Source of the DNA: an uncultured Clostridia bacterium
GTDB lineage: Bacteria; Bacillota; Clostridia; TANB77; CAG-508
Direction of reading: 5' to 3'
DNA length: 5,177 nt
NCBI GenBank assembly: GCA_947628885.1
Contig: CANRBO010000080.1
Coordinates: forward strand, 1-5,177
Shown here: piece by piece, positions 1 to 5,177 of the stretch
Position numbering within the stretch: the first letter of the stretch is position 1
Layout of the letters: the number at the start of each line of letters is the position of its first letter
Program-made: the position numbers and the translations under genes
Notes under the pieces: model-generated
Seen by the model: only the letters and a program-made list of their open reading frames with translations
The model's database searches: none
Told to the model about the DNA's origin: nothing

Positions 1-5
1 ATTTT

Positions 6-208
6 ATTCAAAATCAAAAAATATAATAGTTGTAGCAACCGCGCAGCGCCCAACTGAAGCGTTAGCGCAGGGCGAATGAAGCAAATTACATACAAGCGCC
101 GAATGGCATTATATATTGCATAAAGTATATTAATTGCACAGCCATGAAGGCATAATGGAATTTGCGACAGCAAGGTGCAAAAACTATTATATTTTTTAGA
201 TTTTGAAT
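6..208. repeat. Structured non-coding element with long terminal inverted repeats (MITE-like)
   Basis: The left arm (6-31) and the reverse complement of the right arm (182-208) match at 26 of 27 positions, with a single extra base in the right arm. Pairing continues inward imperfectly from about 33-49 to 164-180, so nearly the whole element can fold into one long hairpin. The inner part (about 32-107) is much richer in G+C than its surroundings and holds smaller stems: GCG-TTAG-CGC at 59-68, CGCCC/GGGCG at 47-51 and 70-74, and ATGGC/GCCAT at 103-107 and 141-145. A TA dinucleotide borders both ends (5-6 and 208-209). This would fit a TA-targeting miniature inverted-repeat element, but TA is common in such AT-rich DNA. 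No open reading frame of note is present. It lies directly downstream of typA and may end that transcript. A shorter relative is found at 5001-5080. Mobility is inferred, not shown. Confidence 0.7.
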
Positions 209-243
209 ATATAGTAACAGAAAATTATATTTATCAAAAATGT

Positions 244-2067
244 CTATTCTTTAACTGTTCTTCTTGCTTCTCTTTCACGTGTTTTTGTATCCAATATTTT
301 CTTTCTTAATCTAATATTTAAAGGTGTAACTTCAACAAGTTCGTCATCTTCTATGAACTCAATAGCTTGCTCTAATGACATATTTAAAGGTGGAACTAGA
401 CGAAGTGCATCATCTGAACCTGATGCTCTAGTGTTAGTTAAATGTTTCTCTTTGCATACGTTTACCGATAAATCTTCATATCTTGGATTTATTCCAACTA
501 TCATACCTTCATAAACTTCTACACCCGGTCCGATTAAAAGTTCTCCCCTTAATTGTGCATTATATAAACCATAAGTTATTGATGTTCCTGCTTCAAAAGC
601 AACTATAACACCTTTTGTTCTTGATTGGATTTCTCCCTTATATGGCTCGTAATCTTTAAATACACTTGCCATTGTTCCTTCGCCTTTTGTATCTGTTAAG
701 AATTCTGTTCTGTAACCGATTAATCCTCTTGAAGGTATTTCAAATTCTATCTTAGTATGACCGCTTTCAGCAGGTTCCATATTTACCATTTCAGCTTTTC
801 TTTTTCCTAATTTTTCAATAACAGTTCCAACTGAATCGTCAGGAATATTTACGCTTAAAACTTCGATAGGTTCGCATTTTACACCTTCAATTTCTTTGAA
901 AATAACCTTTGGACGAGATACTAAAAGCTCAAATCCTTCTCTTCGCATAGTTTCAATAAGAACTGATAAATGTAATTCTCCACGACCACATACTTCAAAA
1001 CTATCTGCCTTGTCTGTATCGCTAACTCTTAATGAAACATTTCTTTCAAGCTCTTTTTGCAATCTATCTCTGATATGTCTAGAAGTAACAAATTTACCTT
1101 CTTTTCCAGCCAAAGGTCCGTCGTTTACACTAAAAGTCATTGAAACTGTTGGTTCATCAATATTAACGAAATCGATTTTTTCCGGATGATCTACATCACA
1201 AATTGTCTCTCCAATATTTATATCAGGGATTCCTGAAATAACTACTATGTCTCCGGCTTTAACTTCTTCAGCTTCAACTCTTTTTAATCCCTCATAAGTG
1301 AATAATTTCGCAATTTTGCCTTGGGCAACATTTTCATTTTCCTTGCAAATGCTAACAGTTTGACCAGCTTTTATTGTACCACGTTCTACTCTACCTGAAG
1401 CCAATCTTCCAAGATAATCATCATAACCAATATTAGAAACTAGAAGTTGTAAAGTGCCGTCAATATCACATTTTGGTGGATCAATTTTTTCCACAATTGT
1501 ATCAAAAATACACTTAACATTGTCGCTTTCATCCTCCAAATTCATTTTGGCAATACCATTTTTAGCAGACGCATATATAACTGGAAAGTCTAATTGCTCA
1601 TCATTAGCACCCAAATCGATAAATAACTCTAGAACGTCATCTACAGCTTTTACAGGATTTGCACCAGGTCTGTCAATTTTGTTGATAACAACAATAGGTT
1701 GTAAATCTAGCGCTAAAGCTTTTTTCAAAACTTCCCTTGTTTGAGGCATTGGACCGTCAAATGCATCAACCAAAAGTAAAACTCCGTCAACAGTTTTAAG
1801 AACACGCTCAACTTCTCCTTCAAAATCAGCATGTCCTGGAGTATCAACAATATTTATTTTTATATCATTATACATAATTGATGTGTTTTTAGAAAGAATT
1901 GTGATTCCTCTTTCCCTTTCCAAGTCGTTAGAATCCATTACTCTTTCTTCAACTTGTTCATTATCTCTAAAAACGTGACTCTGACGTAAAAGTGCATCAA
2001 CCAATGTTGTCTTTCCGTGGTCAACGTGCGCAATAATTGCAATATTTCTTATATTTTCGTTTATCAT
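244..2067 (-). CDS. typA: Ribosome-associated translational GTPase TypA/BipA
   Basis: This is a full-length TypA/BipA of 607 residues, the usual family size. It is a translational GTPase related to EF-G and LepA that binds the ribosome near the A site and supports ribosome assembly and growth under cold or other stress. The GTP-binding motifs are all intact: G1 AHVDHGKT at 13-20, G2 RGIT at 53-56, G3 DTPGH at 75-79 with the catalytic-type His79, G4 NKID at 129-132 and G5 SAK at 167-169. A beta-barrel domain II follows at about 203-290. Domain III is at about 305-380 with the GRGELHLSVLIE signature at 361-372, then an EF-G-like domain V at about 395-478. The TypA-specific C-terminal domain carries the ribosome-contacting loop KHLTNTRASGSDD at 541-553. 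The ATG is set by an AGAGGA Shine-Dalgarno site at 2075-2080, seven bases upstream, and the stop is TAG. The gene follows the S1-domain gene after 196 bases without a terminator, so co-transcription is likely. No damage is visible. Confidence 0.98.
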   Translation of the reverse strand: MINENIRNIAIIAHVDHGKTTLVDALLRQSHVFRDNEQVEERVMDSNDLERERGITILSKNTSIMYNDIKINIVDTPGHADFEGEVERVLKTVDGVLLLVDAFDGPMPQTREVLKKALALDLQPIVVINKIDRPGANPVKAVDDVLELFIDLGANDEQLDFPVIYASAKNGIAKMNLEDESDNVKCIFDTIVEKIDPPKCDIDGTLQLLVSNIGYDDYLGRLASGRVERGTIKAGQTVSICKENENVAQGKIAKLFTYEGLKRVEAEEVKAGDIVVISGIPDINIGETICDVDHPEKIDFVNIDEPTVSMTFSVNDGPLAGKEGKFVTSRHIRDRLQKELERNVSLRVSDTDKADSFEVCGRGELHLSVLIETMRREGFELLVSRPKVIFKEIEGVKCEPIEVLSVNIPDDSVGTVIEKLGKRKAEMVNMEPAESGHTKIEFEIPSRGLIGYRTEFLTDTKGEGTMASVFKDYEPYKGEIQSRTKGVIVAFEAGTSITYGLYNAQLRGELLIGPGVEVYEGMIVGINPRYEDLSVNVCKEKHLTNTRASGSDDALRLVPPLNMSLEQAIEFIEDDELVEVTPLNIRLRKKILDTKTREREARRTVKE

Positions 2068-2263
2068 TTTCTTATCCTCTTTTATTATTTTTTATTTTTT
2101 CTTATTATGATTTTTGTTTTTTATTATGGTTTTTGTATAGCTTTCTTTGTTTATTTATTTTAATTTTGTATATATAATTTATTTCTCTATATGTTTTATT
2201 TGCATTTTGAATTTCACTATATATTTTGGAATTTCTTTTTTTACTTTTTCTTTGGAATAATTT
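2068..2263 (-). other. A-rich spacer between the S1-domain gene and typA, with a short tandem repeat
   Basis: The transcribed (minus) strand here is overwhelmingly A with scattered T and very little G or C. Two tandem copies of a 16-base unit, ACAAAAAYCATAATAA on the minus strand, lie at 2102-2117 and 2121-2136 with a 19-base period and one mismatch. No GC stem followed by a T-tract is seen on the minus strand, so transcription from the S1 gene probably reads through into typA. I found no convincing -35/-10 pair for a separate typA promoter. The only clear site is the typA Shine-Dalgarno sequence at 2075-2080. Confidence 0.6.
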
Positions 2264-3283
2264 TTATTTATTAATACTACTATACTCATTGCTTGTGCCT
2301 TCTAATTCTTTTATAGAAAGTTCGATTTTCTTCTTTTCCAAATTTATATCTATTATTTTAGCATTAACTTCTTCTCCAATTTGTAACTTTTCTTCAGGTT
2401 TAGAAATCCTTTCTTCACAAATTTGAGAAATATGCATAAACTTTCTAATTTTTACTCTTACAATGTCTCCTACTTTATAATTAATATTTTCCCAAGGATC
2501 TACACCTTTTCCTTCATAAGACAATTTGATTCTCTTATTTTCTTTGTCTAATTCTTTAATAGTAACATTTATTTTTTGACCTTGTGTTAAAATATCTTGC
2601 ACTTTGGCATCTCTATTCCATGAAATCTCTGAAATGTGAAGCAAACCTTGAACCCCATTAATATCAACAAATGCACCATAAGAGCATATACTTGAAACAA
2701 CACCCTCGTATTTTTTTCCAACTTCTGCATTGCTCCAAAAATCATTTTCAGCTTTTTCCTTTATTTCATCTAAAACAGCTTTGCAAGAACCAATTATTTT
2801 ACGTTCCTTTGGATTGTATTCAATAATTTTAAATCTAGCTACGTCTTTTTGACCACAAGAAAGTGAGTTAGGAATAAACACTCTAATTCCATTTATATTT
2901 ACAACTAGACCTTTGTCAGTAACTTCGTTAACTTTTTCTTCAAAGATTGCATTGTTTTCTACTTTTTCTTCAAACTCTTTTTTAGCTTCTTGGCTTTTCA
3001 ATCTTTTGCAAGATAAAAGTACGTTACCCAAACCGTCATTTAATTTTAGAATTTCAAATTTTATTTTATCTCCAGCTTTTACTTCTTTAGCAGGATCTAC
3101 ATTTTCATCATCCGAATACTCAGATTTCGGAATTATACCGTCAGCCTTGTAATTTAAGTCAACAAAAATTTCTCCCTTGCTACTCACATTAATAACTGTA
3201 CCTTCAGTCACTTTTTCTAGCTCTTGATTTTCTTTCATTGAATTATTTAATAACTCTTCAAATGAAATATTTTCTTCGTTCAT
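2264..3283 (-). CDS. rpsA: Ribosomal protein S1-like protein with four S1 RNA-binding domains, two of them shortened
   Basis: The 339-residue protein belongs to the clostridial ribosomal protein S1 group, which binds single-stranded mRNA leaders and helps load them on the 30S subunit. Domain 1 (about 24-94) has the family phrase YKADGIIPKSEYSDD at 45-59. Domain 2 is at about 113-168. Domain 3 (about 188-257) is complete, with YGAFVDINGVQGLLHISEISW at 202-222. Domain 4 (about 270-326) ends in the typical HISQ...ERISKPEEKL pattern. Domain 4 is abnormal: VG-to-HIS spacing is 13 residues against 28 in domain 3, so the GAF-type strand is missing. Domain 2 lacks about 11 residues between IPNS and the strand FKIIEYN. 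Reading frame and flanking motifs are preserved, so this is an altered protein rather than a frameshifted one. In many Clostridia this S1 module is fused to IspH; here it stands alone, with no IspH sequence upstream. It has its own promoter at 3396-3424 and precedes typA. The stop is TAA. The symbol follows the family; ypfD-type naming is also possible. Confidence 0.9.
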   Translation of the reverse strand: MNEENISFEELLNNSMKENQELEKVTEGTVINVSSKGEIFVDLNYKADGIIPKSEYSDDENVDPAKEVKAGDKIKFEILKLNDGLGNVLLSCKRLKSQEAKKEFEEKVENNAIFEEKVNEVTDKGLVVNINGIRVFIPNSLSCGQKDVARFKIIEYNPKERKIIGSCKAVLDEIKEKAENDFWSNAEVGKKYEGVVSSICSYGAFVDINGVQGLLHISEISWNRDAKVQDILTQGQKINVTIKELDKENKRIKLSYEGKGVDPWENINYKVGDIVRVKIRKFMHISQICEERISKPEEKLQIGEEVNAKIIDINLEKKKIELSIKELEGTSNEYSSINK

Positions 3284-3295
3284 TAAAAATTTTAT

Positions 3296-3302
3296 TCCTT
3301 TT
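3296..3302 (-). promoter_or_regulatory. Ribosome binding site of the S1-domain gene, with wide spacing
   Basis: On the minus strand AAAAGGA stands 12 bases before the ATG at 3281-3283, separated by an A/T-only stretch. The spacing is wider than the seven bases seen for both typA and the prepilin gene. This may lower initiation or leave room for control by the S1 protein itself. No better Shine-Dalgarno site lies nearer, and no in-frame start with a better site is seen just inside the gene. Confidence 0.6.
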
Positions 3303-3313
3303 ATACATATATT

Positions 3314-3342
3314 TAGGTTTTTGAGAGGTTACCTATAAACCT
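3314..3342 (-). promoter_or_regulatory. Leader segment with mutually exclusive small hairpins upstream of the S1-domain gene
   Basis: The leader contains repeated AGGT/ACCT blocks. TAGGT at 3314-3318 can pair with ACCTA at 3331-3335, or AGGTT at 3326-3330 can pair with AACCT at 3338-3342. A third option pairs AGGTTT at 3315-3320 with AAACCT at 3337-3342. The stems are only five to six pairs and the options exclude one another. The segment lies in the roughly 106-base leader between the predicted transcription start (about 3389) and the ATG. A regulatory switch is possible, but the stems are weak and this is inference. Confidence 0.3.
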
Positions 3343-3395
3343 TTATCAATTTTTTTCATTATTTTGCTATGTTTTACTGCTAAATCAACATTATA

Positions 3396-3424
3396 ATTAT
3401 ACCGTAACATTGAACGTTTGTCAA
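3396..3424 (-). promoter_or_regulatory. Consensus sigma-A promoter for the S1-domain gene and probably typA
   Basis: The minus strand reads TTGACA (3419-3424), a 17-base spacer, then TATAAT (3396-3401). Both hexamers match the consensus exactly, with the optimal spacing. Transcription would start near 3389 and give a leader of about 106 bases. A perfect housekeeping promoter fits strong, constitutive expression of translation genes. The octamer ACGGTATA at this -10 element recurs on the same strand at 3454-3463 as part of TTGACGGTATATT, but no matching -35 is found there. Confidence 0.9.
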
Positions 3425-3460
3425 CATAATTTTTTCCATTTTTTCTTGAAAAAATATACC

Positions 3461-3528
3461 GTCAAGTCAAAAAAGTATAACCTTAAACTTGCAACTTTTT
3501 TACAAATTACATTTACTTTTTACTTGAC
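3461..3528. repeat. Inverted repeat upstream of the S1-gene promoter
   Basis: GTCAAGTCAAAAAAGTA at 3461-3477 and TACTTTTTACTTGAC at 3514-3528 are reverse complements over 15 bases, apart from a 2-base insertion (CA) in the left arm. The spacer is 36 bases. It sits about 37 bases upstream of the -35 hexamer, in a position where a regulator could bind, but it could also be a structural remnant. There is no strong T-tract bound to a GC stem, so it is not a typical terminator. Confidence 0.5.
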
Positions 3529-3624
3529 TTAAAAAAATATATATGTTTTACAAAGTTGATTTTAACTTTTCATTTTATGTCTAATAACAATACACGATAT
3601 AACTCGTAGTTTACCATTGAAGTT

Positions 3625-3660
3625 AAAAAATAAAAAGTAAAGACCTAAATCTCTACCTTT
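3625..3660 (-). terminator. Intrinsic terminator of the prepilin-like gene
   Basis: On the minus strand GTAGAGA (3650-3656) pairs with TCTTTAC (3637-3643) around the six-base loop TTTAGG. The stem extends outward through AAAG and the start of the T-tract to about 11 pairs. A T-rich run (3625-3636) follows. Two of the pairs are G-U wobbles that form only in minus-strand RNA, which fixes the orientation. It begins about 40 bases after the prepilin stop codon. Confidence 0.75.
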
Positions 3661-3699
3661 TATTTACAACTCATACTTATTAAATTTATTTCCCGAGCT

Positions 3700-4926
3700 C
3701 TATTTTACTATATCATATACCGTTTTCGTTTCATCAGACTTTGTTGTGTTTTTTTGTAATTTACAACCTGTCTCTAAGCATACCAAAGGTCTGAGACCAC
3801 ATCCATACTGAGAATCAGTACCTTGCCCATATAACCATCCTTCACTATCCACGTGAATCAGATCCCAACGACTTTGAGCAGAAGGTGATGCTAACCAATA
3901 ACCATTACAGCTTCCTGTTTTTCCATTTGCTTCTATATCTCTATCAGTTGTGTGAGGAAAAAACAAATTGTATTTTTGATTTATAATTGCTTGTTCTTCA
4001 CTATTAAGTTTCGTGTCTGTTTTGGTTATATACCAGCTAGTATTATTGTTTCCACTGCCCAAATAATATCCATGTGAATTTGTCCCAAGTGAATATGATT
4101 TTCTAAAGCCGTCTGATTCATCTACCACCTGATTCCATGATTTACGCCACATTTCTATTGTCGGTACTCCTATTGCCACGTCTCCATGATTACCTTTATT
4201 TGCAAATCCTGACCAATTGTCTGTGTTTAATAATGTTGATGCAGCTATTACATTATATTCGCCTTCATCCTTATATTTTTCTAACTTATACCCTGTATGC
4301 ATAAATAATATTGTTGGATCAGGATCTAATTTCGTTAAATCTTGGTATTCACTATCCCAATCCCAATATGCCGATAATATGTTACAGTTATATGATTCAT
4401 ATGCTTGTGTCATATTTGCTTTTTTCTCCCCTATAGCTATTTTTAATATTTCATTATCCATTGGAACATAATCTGCTGCTATTAGATATATTCGTCCTTT
4501 GACATCAGTGCTATCTGAGGCATCTGACCCTCCCACATAAAATAATCTCCAATCGCTCGTTTTTGAGTTTCCGTCTAAGTCTATTCCATAATTTACGTAA
4601 CTTCCATAATATTTCTTTGGATTTGTTGCTATTTCACTTGCTTCTATTGGTTTTGGTCCTTCTACTAATTCTGTTATATTTGCTATTTCATTACTTGCTC
4701 TATCCATTTCACTTGTTTCATTTATTTGTGCTGTTTTATACTTACCTGTTGCGTTTCTTGACATTACAAATAATCCATTTTCTCCTAGTGCCAAGCTTAG
4801 TGCTACTCCTGCTAGTATTAATAATATTATTATTGTTACTACTAATGCGACAAGTGTGATACCACGCTCATTTAAAATTCTCGTCTTTCCTTTTAATTTG
4901 CTTTTATAAATTTTGCTTTGCTTCAT
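3700..4926 (-). CDS. Prepilin-type N-terminal signal protein with a large extracellular domain (DUF6273-like C-terminus)
   Basis: The protein has 408 residues. A basic leader of 22 residues ends in ERG, followed by ITLVALVVTI and a hydrophobic helix at about 23-46, then GENGLF at 48-53. This is the class III signal cut by a prepilin peptidase after Gly22, and it is common in clostridial pilin-like proteins. The conserved Glu at +5 is replaced by Ala27, so standard assembly into a pilus is uncertain. The exported part (about 90-390) is far larger than in a major pilin. It contains WRLFYVGG (126-133), GRIYLIAADYVP (144-155), GVPTIEMW (253-260), NGYWLASPSA (341-350) and a closing GCGLRPLVCL (375-384). 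These resemble the DUF6273 or formylglycine-enzyme/C-type-lectin-like domains found after such leaders in gut Firmicutes; I recognise the pattern but cannot search it. Five cysteines (181, 340, 376, 383, 388) could form disulfides. A surface adhesin or tip minor pilin is an inference. AAGGGAG at 4934-4940, seven bases before the ATG, sets the start. The stop is TAG. It is likely a single-gene unit; no pilus assembly genes are in view. Confidence 0.88.
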   Translation of the reverse strand: MKQSKIYKSKLKGKTRILNERGITLVALVVTIIILLILAGVALSLALGENGLFVMSRNATGKYKTAQINETSEMDRASNEIANITELVEGPKPIEASEIATNPKKYYGSYVNYGIDLDGNSKTSDWRLFYVGGSDASDSTDVKGRIYLIAADYVPMDNEILKIAIGEKKANMTQAYESYNCNILSAYWDWDSEYQDLTKLDPDPTILFMHTGYKLEKYKDEGEYNVIAASTLLNTDNWSGFANKGNHGDVAIGVPTIEMWRKSWNQVVDESDGFRKSYSLGTNSHGYYLGSGNNNTSWYITKTDTKLNSEEQAIINQKYNLFFPHTTDRDIEANGKTGSCNGYWLASPSAQSRWDLIHVDSEGWLYGQGTDSQYGCGLRPLVCLETGCKLQKNTTKSDETKTVYDIVK

Positions 4927-5000
4927 CCGTTTTCTCCCTTCTTTTATCCATTTTTCATCTGTTTTGAACTTATTTTATTATTATTTACTTTTTAAATCTT

Positions 5001-5080
5001 AAAAATATTTTTATTGCAGCCACATACTAAATTTCAACCGAAGTGTTAGCACAGATCGATTAATGTGAATTCACTGCAAA
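5001..5080. repeat. Shorter second copy of the structured repeat seen at the left edge
   Basis: Bases 5035-5054 match 51-70 at 17 of 20 positions. Without gaps, the flanking AAAAATAT...TTG..AGC at 5001-5020 also lines up with 17-36, keeping the same 21-base spacing. Downstream similarity weakens, and the right end (CTGCAAAAA, 5074-5082) resembles GTGCAAAAA (175-183) of the longer copy, so about 90 internal bases appear to be missing here. Its own ends form an inverted repeat (TTTTTATTGCAG at 5008-5019 with CTGCAAAAAAA at 5074-5084), and a perfect ten-base palindrome GTGAATTCAC lies at 5065-5074. The small hairpin GTG-TTAG-CAC (5043-5052) corresponds to GCG-TTAG-CGC in the first copy. Confidence 0.6.
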
Positions 5081-5118
5081 AAAACTATGCATTTTAGCTT
5101 CCTCTAAAACACATAGCT
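5078..5118 (-). terminator. Strong intrinsic terminator of a gene beyond the right edge
   Basis: On the minus strand CTATGTGTTTTAG (5104-5116) pairs along its full 13 bases with CTAAAATGCATAG (5085-5097) around the loop AGGAAG. Seven T residues (5078-5084) follow immediately. Two adjacent pairs are G-U wobbles that would be C-A mismatches in plus-strand RNA, so it works on the minus strand. It must end a minus-strand gene lying past 5177, and it isolates the prepilin gene from that transcript. Confidence 0.85.
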
Positions 5119-5177
5119 CTACTGCATTTATTTATAAAGTTTATTTCTTTATTATTTATTTCATTTTTATTGTTTAT

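Larger units (their letters stand above)
3284..3699. other. Intergenic region between the prepilin and S1-domain genes
   Basis: This 416-base region has no credible gene. From right to left it holds the prepilin terminator (3625-3660), weak AT inverted repeats (for example AAAGTT/AACTTT at 3552-3557 and 3564-3569), a longer inverted repeat (3461-3528), and an A/T palindrome at 3438-3455 with 8-base arms and a 2-base loop. The S1-gene promoter, its leader and its ribosome binding site follow. Stops are frequent in all frames. Confidence 0.7.
4927..5177. other. Region upstream of the prepilin-like gene
   Basis: It contains the prepilin Shine-Dalgarno site, the short structured repeat (5001-5080) and the terminator of an unseen upstream gene (5078-5118). 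The last 59 bases (5119-5177) are almost pure A/T with no recognisable site. I found no convincing promoter for the prepilin gene: the only -35/-10 candidates between 4950 and 5045 on the minus strand match the consensus poorly. Confidence 0.5.

Noticed and set aside
54..74. GCGTTAGCG-type sequence recalling an integron attC site
   Set aside because: The bases after GTT do not fit the attC R' consensus (RRRY), no matching R'' box is paired with it, and there is no integrase or cassette gene.
896..1744. Plus-strand open frames opposite typA
   Set aside because: They lack ribosome binding sites, have Ser/Leu-rich compositions typical of antisense reading, and overlap a fully conserved gene.
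2226..3152. Plus-strand open frames opposite the S1-domain gene
   Set aside because: They are antisense shadows of a conserved coding sequence, with no recognisable domain or start signal.
3524..3545. TTGACT followed by an AT-rich TATATATG as a plus-strand promoter
   Set aside because: The spacing between the hexamers is too short and no plus-strand gene lies downstream.
3552..3569. AAAGTT/AACTTT inverted repeat as a terminator
   Set aside because: The six-pair stem contains only one G-C pair and has no immediately adjoining T-tract; the terminator at 3625-3660 is much stronger.
4217..4859. Plus-strand open frames opposite the prepilin gene, one very Leu-rich
   Set aside because: The Leu-rich frame is the antisense of codons in the N-terminal half of the prepilin gene, including its hydrophobic helix. 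There is no Shine-Dalgarno site or family match.
5085..5120. Minus-strand sequence AGAGCTATGTGTTTTAGAG resembles type II CRISPR repeat or tracrRNA ends
   Set aside because: It occurs once, there is no spacer array, and the whole stretch is explained by a 13-pair terminator hairpin followed by seven T residues.
5093..5177. Open minus-strand frame of about 27 codons entering from the right edge and ending at TAA in the terminator
   Set aside because: The translation is Asn/Lys/Ile-rich as expected from A-rich non-coding DNA, and it would run through the terminator stem and loop. No family is recognisable.

Overview
The window is A+T-rich DNA that looks chromosomal, from a low-GC Gram-positive bacterium, most likely a Clostridia-type gut Firmicute. 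The basis is the very low GC content, strong Shine-Dalgarno sites, a ribosomal protein S1 of the clostridial sequence type, and a clostridial-style prepilin leader followed by a hydrophobic helix. The three genes use TAG or TAA stops and read cleanly with the standard bacterial code.

All three genes are on the minus strand, so transcription runs from right to left. At the right edge, a strong intrinsic terminator (5078-5118) closes an unseen gene that lies beyond the window. Next comes a short structured repeat (about 5001-5080), then a 408-residue prepilin-like secreted or anchored protein (3700-4926) with its own terminator (3625-3660). A 416-base intergenic region follows. It holds an inverted repeat and a consensus sigma-A promoter (TTGACA, 17 bp, TATAAT on the minus strand), which drives an S1-domain protein (2264-3283). 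After an A-rich spacer of 196 bases without a visible terminator comes the ribosome-associated GTPase TypA/BipA (244-2067). The S1 protein and TypA both act in translation and are probably co-transcribed from the one promoter.

The left edge (6-208) holds a 203-base non-coding element with near-perfect 26/27 terminal inverted repeats and a further imperfect stem inside them. A related, shorter copy lies about 5 kb away at 5001-5080 in the same orientation. Over the best-matching 20 bases the copies differ at three positions, and two of these form a compensatory base-pair change in a small hairpin (GCG-TTAG-CGC versus GTG-TTAG-CAC). This suggests a repeat family under selection for, or propagating with, nucleic-acid structure, and it is the most novel signal in the window.

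The second unusual point is the S1 protein. Its second and fourth S1 domains are shorter than its own domains 1 and 3. The fourth has lost about 15 residues, including the strand that normally carries the G-A-F RNA-binding motif.
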